A DNA stretch of 64,000 nt from Beaufortia kweichowensis. Taxonomy: Eukaryota > Chordata > Actinopteri > Cypriniformes > Gastromyzontidae. Of this stretch, positions 37,399 through 52,300 are shown one piece after another (the stretch's first letter is position 1; each line of letters begins with the position of its first letter). A model generated the notes under the pieces. That model had not been told where the DNA came from, did no database searches, and saw nothing but the letters and a program-made list of their open reading frames with translations. The position numbers and the translations under genes are program-made. The stretch lies in the NCBI GenBank assembly GCA_019155185.1, contig CM032795.1:16161795-16225794 (forward strand). Reading direction: 5' to 3'.

Positions 37399-40300
37399 AT
37401 TCAGGATAAAGTGTCAAGTGATGCAGATTTTCTGCTGTACTTTGCATACTTTAAACAAGGTGCTTGAAAGCGTTTGACATCTCTCCCCAACCACCTGCTG
37501 TGGAGCTGCTGTTTATATATGCATGCACACGCTTCTGTGTGTGTTTGTGCAGGTGTAGCTAAAACTGTACACAATGTCCTCACAAAAAGACATTTTAAGA
37601 GGTCCTCACTATCTAAAGGCCTTAACGGGTTTTTGCTTCGAATCTAAGAATGTTGGTAAGTAAGGGTCTTATGAAAACCACTGTGTCTATTAACATATTT
37701 CATCCTGACTTGTGTGTGTGTGTGTGTAAGGAAAGTCTCGTTAAGGCAAGTCGATCAACTCGGCTGCCATCTTGGCACCCATGGGCAGCTTTTTTCTTTG
37801 TAGGTTAAATGGGTTTAAAAGCTGTAACAGCTGTTATGTGTTAAATGGGACAATCTCCAAAACTGTTTGTCAAGATTATAGTTAAATGTTTTTAACTATA
37901 ATGTTAAACGTCTCTCTTAAAAAGACAAAAAAAAATTCACATTGAGCATCTTCCATTCACTTTTCTGCCCTTCCTCGTATGTGCCGTATCCTTCATTTCT
38001 CTTCCACCTCTCTTAATAATTGTCAGATGGGCTGGCATGTGTGTCGTTCAGCCCAACAGCAAATATTGCACCTTGAGCAAACGAGAGAACGTTCATTATT
38101 TACCGGATCGATCCCTGACACTGAACTCAATCAGTTGGACTGTGTGCTACTTTATAAAGATTACAGACCAGCTAGTGAATCATACCATGCTGTAAATATA
38201 ACCAACAGCCAATGAGGTTATTTTTAGCTCTCTGTAGTTTTTGAGATTTATAACCATTTTCTCTGTGTGCGTGTTTCTGTGCAGTGGGTGCTGGCGTTCG
38301 AGATCTTCATCCCTCTGGTCCTCTTCTTCATTCTTCTGGGCTTGCGGCAGAAGAAGCCGGCCATACCTGTGAAAGAAGGTAAGGAAGTTAAGGAGGGGTA
38401 GAAGATGAAGAAAAGAATGGCAATTACCCCAGCCCAGCTCATTGTCGCCCCCTAGTGATCAGAAGACATTGCGTTATCTCCTGGGGTTGTTGTGAGGTTT
38501 ACGGCGCACTGTACTTTATTTTTAAGTGTTGATCTGTGTATATGATATTGTTGTTTTCACATTTAAATGTTATTCCATCATACAACTTTGCTAATCTGTC
38601 CCTGATTGCAAAGGTTGTTAGACAGCTTTAGCCACGTAGTGTTTTATTTTCTCCACAGAACACCATCATTTCTATGTCATCACAATGTCTGTGTTATTTT
38701 GAAATTTGAAATCACATCATATTTCTTTTATTTTTGCTTCTTCCTGTCAACTGTCCTTTGCTCTCTTCTTTTGTATCTCTCTTTTTCTCTACCTCTGTCA
38801 TTCTCTCTTTGATTCTCTCTTTCTCACGGTGCATGTTCACTGCATGCTGGACCAGTGTGTAAGTTAAAACATTGTTTGGTTTTTGTGTGTGACTAAATGA
38901 GTAACTCTTTTGGGTTCATGGGATTGTGTCACTGTGTCTCTAACTGTGTGTTTTGGCGTGGACTCTTAATGTTTTTTGTGTTGTGCTTTTGTCATTATGT
39001 TGATGCATATGTTTAATTGTAAAGAGATTTTGTAAATAACTAGTTTGTGTGCATACTAGAAATGGCCAAATATCAACACACACAACAGGTTTCACTGTAT
39101 TTGTAAGGACATTGTCTGAAAATGTATGCAACAGTACAGCCAAACCGGTACACACACATTTACTGTATTTGGCATTTTACAATAAGGTGGTATTTGTTAA
39201 CATTAGTTTAGATAACATGAACTGACAATAATACTTCTGCACCATTAATCTTAATTCATTTTAATTTTAGCATTTATTAAGATTTTTTTTATTAAAAGTT
39301 GTAAGTGTTAACTTGTTAATTGTGAAAAACACTATACAAATAAACTGAATTGAATTAATACACAATGCATAATGGCATTGACAATTACTGACATTAAAAT
39401 AGATGAATAAATGACGAAAAACTATATTGCACATTTTTACTTCATGTTCGCTAATGCATTTGGTAATGTTAATAAATACAACTTTATTGTAAAGTGTTTT
39501 TTACACTTTACAACACTTTTTACATTTTTAGGATTTGGAAACATTTTATTAATGAGCGATTTTTCAAAATGAAAAACATCTCTGATGTCCCTAAATGTCA
39601 GATTTTCCTTAATTTTGCCCTAAACACACACACACAGTTCTCTGTAAACACTAACCCACAAACTATTATCCTAAACTATAAACTATTCAACTGTCTGAAA
39701 ATATTGCAGCTATGGTTCCAAATATCTGACACACATATGCTGTATATACTAAATTCATGTACTTACTGAACCACAAGGTTATATTCTCTGACTGATCTTT
39801 GCTCTTTTAATCCTCAGCTGTGTTTTGCAGAGAGGGGACATATGTCAGATATAAGAGTTACAGTAGGAAAGCAAGGCAATAAACGCAGCAGACAAGCTGT
39901 CAGTAGAGCAGCAGAAATATGACACGCCTCAGTGTTAACGTCAATCCGGAGAGATTTCTGCCGAGTCGTCAGGTGCTGATAGTGAACGCCGTTTAGCAAG
40001 TGTTGCTACTTCAGAGAGAAAGTGTGGTGGCTGCGACGGGCTTTTTTTTTTTTTTTTTTTGAGCGGATTGCGCTGGGAGAGAATGCCAACTCCACAAGCC
40101 ACAAGCCGCAGTGACAAAACACTTAGGGGTGGAAATGGAGTCAGCACTTATCATTAAGTAACCTTCTAAATCCCTGTATAAGTGCCAGCTGCCTCGTGTT
40201 TGCATTTCAGGCCGGGGTGCCAAAAATGTGAGAGGCAAAGCCCAATCTGACAAAGAGGCAAAACTGCATTGACTGGGGATTGCATTTTTCTAAGCCATCC

Positions 40301-43300
40301 ATTAATTAAGGCTTTGTAAAATCATCTCAGCAACAATTATAGGCCTAATTTAGCCATTACCGGTTCAGTCGTAGGAAGAGAATATTTTATCAGTGAAACA
40401 CGGTCTATGTGGGAGTAAATTGAATTTGAGAAACATTTGAATCAGTATTAGTCTGTTGTGCCCTAGTTAACCTGTTTCTGGCTTTTAGATCACAAGGCAA
40501 ACTAGATTGCAACTGACTCAAAACAGAATAAATAAATTATTTAAAGTCATGGTTGCTCTTGAAGCCAGACCGAACTGGTTAGTGCATAATCAAAATGCGT
40601 TTCCCATAATTCCTGCTGACATGTATTGCACACCAAATGTGCATCCTTTGCTCTTATTCGCTCCACATAAAAGTATCCTATAACAGAATACAATTACTTC
40701 AGATGTATAAAGAATTCAGCTTGAATTAATTTGCCATTAATATGTGTTTTTGTATTTTTAATGAGCATAAATTGATTTAAATTTAACAAAAAATAATACA
40801 TGAAATTGCCTGTAGTCTAAAGAAAATTAAATGAATTTGAAGATTTATTCTCTAGAAAACTAGAAAAGTCTTTATCAAACCAATCTGACATGTGAAACCC
40901 TCTCTGACTCTTTGTTTGCTGATATGTGACGCCTGCCTCTTTTCTCTTCCCCTGTGTTCTAATCTCCCCAAATCATCGTTTATGACCCATGGATATTTAT
41001 TCTATTAATTTACACATTCTCATTCCAATCCCTTCCCATAAATATTAATCTCCATCCACACTTGCATCTGAACATCTGCCCCCTTGTCAAAACATTTAAA
41101 ACCTCAACACTGGACTTCTCTATCACCTCCATCCTTCCCCCGCCCCATCCTGGTGGTCTGTTTTTCCCAGCCTTCTACAGCGCAGCCCCTCTCACCTCCG
41201 CGGGCATCATTCCCATCATGCAGTCTCTGTGTCCGGATGGTCAGAGGGACGAGTTTGGCTTTCTGCAGTACAAAAACTCCACGTGAGTCAGAAATTTGAC
41301 CACGTACACAGTTTCTAGATTTGTATCTCTGTATGACTAAGACAGCTATAATGAATTCTGTTCTCACACAGCCAGCTTGCTTTTACGATGTGAGCAGCAG
41401 TCATCATTACCACCTGTAATAGTAATCATACGAACAGGGAGATTGTGTAATACATCTTATCTTGGTTCTTGGCTGGCTTGTAGTGAATCTTCTCCACCTT
41501 GTTTCATTTTCCTCAATATAGTAGTAGTAAAATAAAGTGAACACATGTTAATTTTAAATCCAGTGTCACCCTGACCATTTTTCAAGCTGCATGCCGTATT
41601 ATGAGTCATTCATACTCTAGGGTACACATTGACACGTAGAGTACTCAAGTTTTTTTTTGGATGAAAATGAGTTTTAATGCAATGCCATATCTGTTTTTTA
41701 CCCAACTTACCTAACGTTATATAACCTTGATTAAATTTTCTCTACTTTTTTGTGCTCCACTTTTTCTAACTGCTACTCTCTCTCTCTCTGCTGTTTGTCA
41801 GTGTGACTCAGTTGTTGGAGAGGATCAGTGAAGTTGTGGAGCAGAATCACTTGTTTACGTCAGACAGGCCGAGTCTGGGAGAAGAGCTGGAGTCACTGCA
41901 GCAGCACCTGGAGAGTCTCAGCTCGGCACACGGCCCTTTAGAAAGTCAACACAACACCAGCCATGGTCAGAAAACACACAACAGCCATAACAAACACGCT
42001 GGGAGCCAAAATATACTCACAAGCTTGTTTTTACAGATTGTTTTGCAACAGAGGCAAGGCAATTCGTAATATAGCAAAAGCACAAATTGCATTGTTGGCC
42101 CTGTTGAAATTCTAAGGCAGGAATTACTGTAAACTGTCCTGTTTGCGTTAGGTCATATACTGTCATGATGAAGCAACACTTTTAAGAAAGTGTTATTTAG
42201 GAAGCTAGCCAAAGATGTACATAGGGAAAATGTATATATAATTTATATTTATATATTTAAGGAAAAGTATAGATTTTTACTTTAAGCAAAAGTGTTGAGC
42301 CAAAAAACATCATTGCAAAAACATATTTCTTTACTTGTACGCAAGTATTTAAAAGGAAAAGTAAACTATGTTAGTTTTCTTTAGAAATTTGCTAATGAAC
42401 TCAACAGATTTGTTTTTACTTTTAAGTACCTTCAATGTACGGTAGTGCACATAAGTGCCCTTTCATGTTAGATTAAATCATAAAAAAATGATTTGTAAGG
42501 TGCAAAATGAAAAAAACCTAAGCCTTTATTTATTGGACAAAATTATTTGGCAAAAAAGCAAATTACAGCATATCAGAAAATATTGTTCTTTTTGTTCCAA
42601 TATACCAAATATAAAAAAACAGGAAATAAATCATATATTCAACACAATTTTATATTTTGTCCTGATCTCAGTAAGCTTTGTACATGTGTTGTCATTTTGC
42701 ACTCCAAACACAACATGATTACAACATTTTTAATAATATTTTTGATGAAAAGTAGAGGTGCCAATTTTGCTTTTTTGCTAAAATAACACTTTTGGTCTGA
42801 ACCAGTACAAAATTTTTATTGTTTCTCAATATCCTAACTATATAAAGCCTATGCCAAACCTTCTGTCAAACCTCTATCCCAAAACCTGTTCAAATTTAAC
42901 AGCATCTTCTTTTAAGGGTTTTGAGATTGAAGTGTAGTTGTTCATAAACTTCACGTTTATGTGATCGTGTTAACTAAGAATTTGTGTACTTGTGTGTATT
43001 CCTGGCTTAAGAAACAGGTTTGCATGTGTGTCTGCTTCAGGTTTCACAGTCGGAAGTGTCCTCAGGAACCAGTCGACGTTCCAGCAGTTTCTAACACGAA
43101 ACCTTTCCCTGCAGAGCGACACCGCCAGCCTGCTGCTCTCCTCCCCTATCAACTTGAGAGAGGTCTGTCTTCCACACTTTTCTCAAACTACCTTTCCTGT
43201 ATCCCAGGTCAGACAGCAGAGCTTTTGAAGTTCAGACCGTGACTCAGCTGCTGCTCCTCTGAGTCTCCCGCCTCTCTTTCATCCTCTTTTGAGTCTCAGC

Positions 43301-46300
43301 TTGAGTTTGCGTCCCGCATCATTAGCAATTCTGCTCCGTGACAGTGAAGAGAGTGTGTGTGATAGAATCTAACGCTGTAGGGAACAGGTGCTCCAGCATG
43401 TAGTCGGTATAAAAGTGTTGAGAGATGCTTTTGTGAGTTTCTGAATGAAATATTCTTTGTCCTCTGGAGTTATATTTGAAAGGTTCTCAGGCTATTTTAA
43501 GTTTTTGATTGTGGTAGTAGTTTCTAAATATGCGCTGTATTCTGTTCAGGTGTATAATCTCATTTTTGGAACGTATCCTAAAGCTGGAACAAGAGGAGGA
43601 GGAAGAGATGAAGGACAGCACGGTCCTGGAGAGAAGCTTGTACAGCTGGAGGTACAGCTTGTGGGAGACGCACACACATTTTCATGTATTACATGCATAA
43701 TTAAGTAATATCACACAAGTGAGCTGTTGTGCTAAATATGAGCACAGATGTGATTCAACCACACCTGTGACGATGTACAGTACAACACAACAGGATGAGT
43801 ATGTGTGAAATATTGATTTTATATAGTTACATAAGCACGGAGGTTATATCATGTAAGTTATATCTTGACACCATATGGTTGAGTATATTGTCTATTTTTG
43901 CTCTGATGGAAATGGTGTGCACTAAAGTCCCATCTGTAAAAAAAAATTTCATTCACTTTTTATAAATAAATATATGTTCCAGTTAAAGCTGGTGGCCCAG
44001 TTGTGACGCTTCACTCACAGATTGACTAAAAGTGGCAATGTTTCAACTGGATCTTTCAGAAAGATGACAGTTTTGTTAATCAGCCAATCAGAATCAAGTA
44101 TTCCAGAGCGCCATGTAATAATACAGATTATAAAGTCAACAATCTCTTATGATACAAAACAGTCACAATGTCTTAGTTCTTTCTCCTTTTTTACACTCAG
44201 AAGCAGTTACTAGGTGGCTGGCATAGTCTGGAGGGCGGTCTGATTCAGAAGGCATTGAGAGACCCAACTAATGCAGTGCATCGCCAGGCTTTACTCAAGG
44301 TCTTGTCCCAGGCGCTGGGAATCACAGGGGGTGAAGTCGGTCAAAAATTTGATCCTCAAGCCCTGCGTGAGATGGAGGTAAGTTTGTAATTATTTCAAGG
44401 TTAAAGTAAAATGGGTCCTATAAAAACATTGGTCTGTTTTGGGGAAGATGTTCAGTAAGCCTGCTGGAAAACAGATTGTTTCGCAATTCCACTTGAAAAT
44501 TGAAATTACACGTTTTAGCTTTTATAATTCACTTTTTGTTAACTACTGTCAAAATTGCTTCTTGATTTTATTTTTTTGGTTTCCACGTGTGTCATTGTTT
44601 TCAGGGAGTCCTGTTGACTGGTGCAGTACTTGAAACGCTTACATGTGGAGAAGGAGGAAACAGCGAGTTAAGCAAAATCCTGCTGGTCCCTGAAAAACAA
44701 CAGACGGTTTTGCAGGCCTACCGCACGAGTGTTTGTGGTGGCGAGGCGGGGCAGAGGGCAAAGCTTTTTGGGGAGATGAGCGAAGAGCTGAGAGAGCAGA
44801 TTGATACCCAGAGAGTCTTTGATCAGGTACATGTAAGACCATGTACATGTACACTTCATAGACTGCATACATTCATATCCATTTGTTGAGTTTCACGTCA
44901 CACACCATTGGGTTCAAATGTTCTCTTGGATGCGGAAGGCAAACAACAAATAATGCTAATATAACTACCGAAAAACATAATCTTAACCTTTATTTTCATA
45001 ACGACCCTTATTTACATGTTGTTTCTATTTTGCTATTTCCTCCTCAGTTGCGTCTTGAGCAGTCTAACGTATCTGGTCTGTTGGATCCGTCACACCTCGG
45101 GGCTTTGCTGAAGAACCTTGCTGATGTTGAAAGACTGTTGAGGGATGTAGATCTGTTGTCAGGCCTGGCCAGACTGCTTCCCAAAGGGGCTTGTGCAGGT
45201 CATCAGCCGACTCCTGCAGCCAACACCACCTCCTGGAGCTCCAACACAACAACATGGGGTCCCAACACAACCGACAGCCCAGGGGAGGAAAGAGATGGAA
45301 CTGCAGGAAATGAGGCTGAAGCTGAAAATCCCAAATCACAATTTTCTGCCTTTGTTCAGTTATGGGCAGGTCTTCAACCCATTTTGTGTGGGAATAACAG
45401 GTTTGTATATGTGGATGTAGAAGCTTGTGGGTTATTCTTTTGCCTTCTCGTTTTAATAAACTTTGTTGTTTCATTAGGATTATTGAGCCAGAAGCTCTGA
45501 AACAGGGCAATATGAGTTCCTTGGGATTTACCAGCAAAGAACAACGAAACCTGGGCTTACTGGTCCATCTCATGACTACAAATCCCAAAATCCTCTACTC
45601 TCCCATTGGCTCAGAGGTGGATAAGGTCATACAAAAGGCAAGTTGTTGTGAAGAATTCTTGATGAATAGCATCACCATAATGTATTGGTAGCATCACAGA
45701 CTCAAAGTCTTCTGTGCATGAAGGTGGGATGAATGTAACATATTTTAATATCCAGCAAATTTGTATTTTTTTGCTGCATGTACCGTGATCTATTCTGCTG
45801 TATTAAATGTATTCATTTCTAAAAACCTGTCAGCTTGTAATTTGTAGCAATTATGTTTGTAGTGCACACCATTACCGAACTATTGTGGTTATACGAATTA
45901 TGTAAATGAGATCCATCCCATCAGTGTATATTACTTTACATTTATTACACATTGCACTTAATTGATATAGAGTCATTTGGATGGATTTTTCATTAGGTTA
46001 TTTGACTTTCTCTCTTTAGGCCAATGAAACGTTTGCGTTTGTGGGGAATGTAACTCACTACGCCCGTGTGTGGCTCAACATCTCGGCTGAACTGAGAGCC
46101 TTTTTAGAGGAGGGTAAACTGCAGAATCATCTGGTGTGGCTCCAACAGGTGACATTCTGACTGAAGATCAGCTTTTTACAATGTTATATTCATGCCTTTG
46201 AAATCTGTCATGCATTTTGATTTCTTCAACTCGCTGCTCTGTAATCCGTTTTGATCTGTAATCTGTTTTGTTCAAATCTTTTTTGTGTTGTCTATTTGTC

Positions 46301-49300
46301 GTAGTTCATCACTGACCTGAAGAAGCACCATGAACTGTTGAATGGCTCAGACAGTGAGCTCTTGAACAGTTTGATGGATGAGAACTTCACCCTGCCAAAC
46401 ACAACCACTTTACTTGAACAGCTTCACACCATCGATAATGCTGCCTGCGGCTGGACACGTTTCATGTCAAAGGTCAGAAGTACTTGTTTGAAGAAAACTA
46501 GTGTGGTGCATTTAGATTTTGACAACGCTGAATAGAACTTCCTACATTTTAACGTTATTTTCACTGTTCATATTGACAGGAAATTATACATTTAAGATGT
46601 TTATACATGTTTGTACAAAACATACATTTTCTAAAAACCTTGTATGTTCTGTAGGTCAGTGTGGATATTTTCAGGGGCTTCCCTGATGAAGAGAGTATCG
46701 TCAACTACACGCTGAACCAGGCCTACCAGGACAACGTCTCAGTCTTCGCAAGTCAGTAATTGTTGAATCGTACAAAGGAAAAATACATTTTTGTGATTCA
46801 TTTACCCCTTCAGGTACACCTTGTTAAATGTAGTTAGTTAAGATTTGTGTACTTTGTGCAGGTGTGATTTTCCAGGCTAATAAAGATGGCACTCTGCCAC
46901 CCCACGTTATGTATAAGATTCGACAGAACTCCAGTTTCACAGAGAAAACTAATGAAATCCGCCGGGCTTATTGGCGTCCTGGGCCGAACACGGGTGGCAA
47001 ATTCTACTTCCTTTACGGCTTTGTGTGGATCCAAGGTATGAAGGTTGAGAGATAGCCTTTCCAAAATTTCCGTGAAACTTTGAGCATGTTGTTTTATTTT
47101 ATTAGATGTGAAAGGTCTGTTTTTAAAGCAGGAAGTCTGACTCACAGGCATTAGATCTGCCATTTATGCAAAGTTGGGTACAAAACAACTGACAAAGCAA
47201 TAAATCATCCACTGAATTATCATCTCCAGAGTTCTGATTTGGCACGAATACAGTGTAATGGATTTGATGTTTTATTCAAAATGAAAGTTATCTCAGTAAA
47301 CTGTGTACGTGGTTGTGAAGTCTGGTGCATCGGTCAGGTGTAGATACAGCGCTGGGTTGGCATTCCTGAAAGCTCCATTCATTCAAGAGTTCGGAAAAGA
47401 CAAGTTTTATCTGAAGGCAAAACTAACATGCCCACCCTCAAACTCACAGCACTGATAATGTTGCTATTGTACGTTTGGCTGTGTTTATACTCTTTAGGAA
47501 AATAAACCAAAAAAATGCCTTACTTAATAGTTACATGTTAAACTGGAAATGTGTTGGCTCTACACTGCTGGAAAGGCATTTTCTTAAGCATTTTAATCTT
47601 GCTTACTTGTGCAGTTGCCGTTAAATATTTTAAAATACCAAATGAAGTAACAATGTATAAGATTTAGACACAATTGTTTTTAGAGAATATATTGTAAATG
47701 TAAGTGTAATTTGTCTTCTTGCACTGGATGTTTTTTTACATTTTTTTTTTGTTTACTTGTTCATAATTTAACCACGTAAAAAAATCTTACAGTGCAGTAA
47801 GACAAAATACATTTATATTCAAGATGCTTCCGCTGAGAACAAGTCAGAATTTTCAAGTAAACTTTTTTACTACATTGGCTAGTTTATATTAATACAGTTT
47901 ATATAAAATAAGAATAGTGTTGTAGTGTTGTATGGTGCATTAATAAAACATCAGTTTTAACCTCACGTTGTCTCTTTCTCTCCTAGACATGATTGAACGG
48001 GCAATAATTAACACATTTGTGGGCCATGATGTTGTGGAGCCTGGAAACTACGTGCAGATGTTTCCCTATCCGTGCTACACTAGAGACGAGTGAGCTTCTT
48101 AGTCTTCTGTACTACCGCTTCACCCATAAAACATTGCTTATGTTCAACACCGCCTTGCTTTAGCATGCTTGTTAACGTTGAGCAGTATTAATAAATATTT
48201 CCATGTGCAGTTTCCTGTTTGTGATTGAGCACATGATGCCTCTGTGTATGGTCATATCATGGGTCTACTCAGTGGCCATGATGATCCAACACATTGTCGC
48301 AGAGAAAGAGCAAAGATTGAAGGAGGTGAGCAGAAACATTTTCCTTCTTCTATATACATTTGAGAGTAGGATGGTGCTGTGACTGATTCAGAGTGTTTTC
48401 ATACAGGTGATGAAGATGATGGGCTTGAATAACGCAGTGCACTGGGTGGCCTGGTTTATCACCGGCTTTGTGCAGCTTTCAATCTCAGTGACCGCTCTCA
48501 CTGCCATACTGAAATACGGCAAAGTTCTCCTTCACAGCGATCCGTTTATCATCTGGCTCTTTCTTACAGTCTATGCCATCGCCACCATCATGTTCTGGTA
48601 CTGGACCGTACCTGATTTTTACACTGTCATTGCCTATCTAGTAGTTTTGCTAACCGTTTATGTTTATGACAATAATCTAAAGGTAATGTTAGTTATGTAA
48701 ATTAATCATTCTTGCCTTTTTTCTCTAAAGTTTCCTGGTGTCAGTGTTGTACTCTAAAGCAAAACTGGCCTCCGCATGTGGAGGAATCATCTACTTTCTG
48801 AGTTATGTGCCATACATGTATGTGGCCATCAGAGAAGAGGTGGCTCACGACAAGATCACTGCCTTTGAGAAGTGTATAGCGGTATAAAGACTTCTTGTTT
48901 CACACCATACTCTTTTTCATAAATGCACTTAAATGCACTTTTTTCTTTCAGTCTTTTTAAGTTTTAAATGTGAATTTATGTTGAAAGTACTTTTAGAAGT
49001 ATGCTACATATAGCCTGTATACTAACCCTAAATCTAACAGAGATGGACAAAAAAAACCATGAAATTTGATACTTGGTTTTTTTCTTATATGAAATGTATT
49101 CTCCTTCTTTATCCTTCTCATTAGCCTGTAACTCTCTCTCTTTGTGTCTTCAGTCTTTAATGTCCACCACAGCATTTGGTCTGGGGTCTAAGTACTTTGC
49201 ACTCTATGAAGTTGCCGGGGTGGGAATCCAGTGGCGAACCATCAACCAGTCACCTGTAGAGGGCGATGATTTTAACCTCCTGCTGTCTGTGGTCATGCTT

Positions 49301-52300
49301 ATAATTGATGCCATTGTGTACGGTGTGTTGACATGGTACATAGAGGCTGTGCATCCAGGTATGCGGCTTTCACTGCTGACAATATCAGCTCTTAAACATT
49401 TTCTTGTTGTTTTTACTTCCCAGAAAGTAATAAGATTTTAAAAACTTTCTTCTCTTCCAGGGATGTACGGGCTGCCCCGCCCATGGTACTTTCCCTTGCA
49501 GAAATCCTATTGGCTGGGTAGTGGACGCATCGAGACATGGGAGTGGCCGTGGGGTGGCGGCACCAGGCTGAGTGTGATGGAGGAGGACCAGGCGTGTGCT
49601 ATGGAACACAGACGCTCAGGTGCTTTAGGAATTTATCATTTTCTGTTTTGAGATCAGGTTTGATGTAGGTAATAACAAGAGTTGTAAGAGATTACAATTA
49701 TTTTGATTACTAAAATTGTTACTAAACGTGATCCTTTTGTTGCTTAGAGGAAACTCGTGGAATTGAAGAAGAACCCAGTCACTTACCGCTCGTGGTGTGC
49801 ATAGACAAACTGACCAAAGTCTACAAGACAGGGAGCAAACTGGCCCTGAACAAGTTAAGCTTGAATCTGCATGAGAACCAGGTCGTCTCCTTCTTAGGAC
49901 ACAATGGGGCTGGCAAGACCACAACTATGTAAGTGATTTTTGTTGAGAGATTTTGTTGAGCTGTATCTTTGTTAGCAATATTTCCTGCAGCACATTAGTT
50001 CACCGTTCATTAAATCTCTCGTAGGTCCATTCTCACGGGACTGTTTCCGCCCACTTCTGGCTCCGCTACCATATATGGCCATGACATTCGCACAGAGATG
50101 GAGCGCATCCGGCAGAATTTAGGCATGTGTCCGCAGCACAATGTTCTGTTTGATAAGCTGAGCGTGGAGGAACACCTGTGGTTCTACTCGCGTCTGAAGG
50201 GCATGGCTGAAGAGGACATCCGCAAAGAGATGGACAAGTAGGTTACGTGCATGTTTTTTGCCCCGTTTTTCTCCATAAACAAGTTTACAAAGTCTGTTTG
50301 AACGCACAGGATGATAGAAGATCTCGAGCTGTCCAACAAACGTCACAGTCTGGTTCAGACTCTGTCCGGGGGGATGAAGAGAAAGCTGTCGGTGGCGATC
50401 GCGTTTGTGGGTGGGTCTCGGGCGGTCATTTTAGACGAACCTACAGCGGGAGTCGACCCGTATGCACGCGTCGAGCGATTTGGGATCTCATTCTTAAATA
50501 TAAACAAGGTGACCCTTTAATCACAGCTTTCTGACACAAATCGCTTTTTACTATAGCATTCAAAACTGTATGTGTGTGTGATCAGGCCGTACCATCCTGC
50601 TCTCTACTCATCATATGGACGAGGCTGATCTGTTGGGAGACCGGATTGCCATCATCTCGCACGGCAAGCTAAAGTGCTGTGGTTCCCCGTTGTTCCTCAA
50701 AAGCACGTATGGAGATGGCTACAAGCTCACTCTTGTCAAGAAACAAAGCGACTCTCACACTGCAGGTATATGGGTCTCATTTGTGGAAAAATGTTTCATT
50801 GTTTGAGCCGTGTGGGTGCTGGGAGTTTAAATCTGGCTCATTGTAATTTCCTCTTCTTTTCATTGCTGCAAAAGACCATTTTTATATTTTTGTCTTGTGT
50901 TCTAGTAAAAAAATACTTAAAACAAGATAAATCTGCTTTAGAAGCAAAATTGCATAACATATTTAGGCAGAGCAAACATATCTTTGAATTGTGTTTGTTT
51001 TTCTTACCCCACCGGCAAATTGATTTGTTTTCTTGTTTTAAGCATAAATCAAATGAAAGTGAGGATAATGTTTTAGTCAGGCTTACGCTTAAAACAAGAA
51101 GAAAATCCCCAAGTTCCCACTAGGGTAAGAATAATAAACTCAATTCAAGAGATAATATATGTCTTATTATCTTACAGTTTTGTTTCTCAAGAGAACTGAG
51201 CTTTTTCTCTGACCCAATGTTTGTTTTGTGCCTCTGTTTTATCTTTTTACCTCTTTCATTGTTAGAATCTAATAAAATCTTCTAGTGTATCTTCCGCTCT
51301 TTACCATCACAATTCATCTTTCATGACACAACATCATGTTTCTATCTGTTTTTAGATCAGTCAAGCCAGTCTCCATCCGCTTTGATATCTCCATGTTCAG
51401 AGAGCAGAGTTACACAGTTCATCCGTCAGTACGTTGCCTCCTGTCTGCTGGTGTCTGACTCAAACACTGAGCTCTCTTATGTCCTGCCGTCAGAAGCTGT
51501 GAAGAAAGGATGTTTCGAGAGGCTCTTTCAGGTACACAGTTTGAACAAATGGAAACGCACAGTGTGATATCAGCCAGGTCATAACTTGGAAGCTATAAAC
51601 CGTTCATGGTGAAGATTTCAAAGAAGATGCTGTATGACAAGCGTTTAGGAAGAATGATTTATAAAGGTTGCTGAATGTTTGATGTCTTTCCTCAGGCTCT
51701 GGAGCAGAGTTTGGACAGCCTGGCTTTGACTAGCTTTGGTGTGATGGATACTACGCTGGAGGAGGTCTTCCTGAAGGTATCAGAGGAGGATCTGTCACTG
51801 GAGAACAGTGATGCAGGTTAGTGAGGGTCAGAGAGGATGTCAGTCTGTTTAGTGAGGTGGGAATGGGGAATATGTATAATGCACAACAGTAGAAATGAAC
51901 CTCAACCTGTAAACATTTTGTTTGTTCCACAGTATGTCTTAGTTTCAAACTTCTAATTTGGAATCTGAGATTAAAATGAAATTAATTACACTTTGTTAAC
52001 ATCAGTTATGCATTAGGTAACATAAATTAAAAGTGAACAATATATTTCTTTCAGCATTTATTAATCTTTGTTAGTTAGTGAATGTGAGTATCATGTTAGT
52101 GCATTGTGTGATAACAGATACAACTGTTGATATAAAAAATGCATTGAAATGTATGCTGACATACAATTCAATATTGTTCATTGTCAGTTCATGTTAGCTA
52201 GTGCATTAACTCCTGTTAACAAATACAACCTTATTCCTGATCTATATAGTATTTCTAATTTAATAGTAATAACTAATTTAGTAAAAAAAAAACAGCAGGT

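Larger units (their letters stand above)
26510..38284 (+). other. abca2: abca2 intron 1 (11.8 kb)
   Basis: The largest gene-free stretch in the window. No exon in either strand is supported by splice signals plus similarity. Near the start, 26581-26665 is CpG-rich and continues the promoter-like composition. Farther in there is a degenerate SINE (35599-35735), a long CT/ACTC microsatellite (34172-34306), a GA repeat (37351-37396) and GA-rich DNA near 35202-35227. The segment 36820-37020 is GC-richer than its surroundings and could be a control element. Long first introns of this kind commonly host enhancers, but nothing here proves one. Confidence 0.6.

Noticed and set aside
40042..40220. Processed pseudogene or retrotransposon ending in the poly(T)
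   Set aside because: No open frame, no recognisable parent sequence and no flanking target duplication were seen.
48598..48700. Read-through of abca2 exon 17 into [12 protein letters not shown]
   Set aside because: A GT donor at 48598 and acceptor at 48730 restore the conserved [13 protein letters not shown]; the read-through has no homology.
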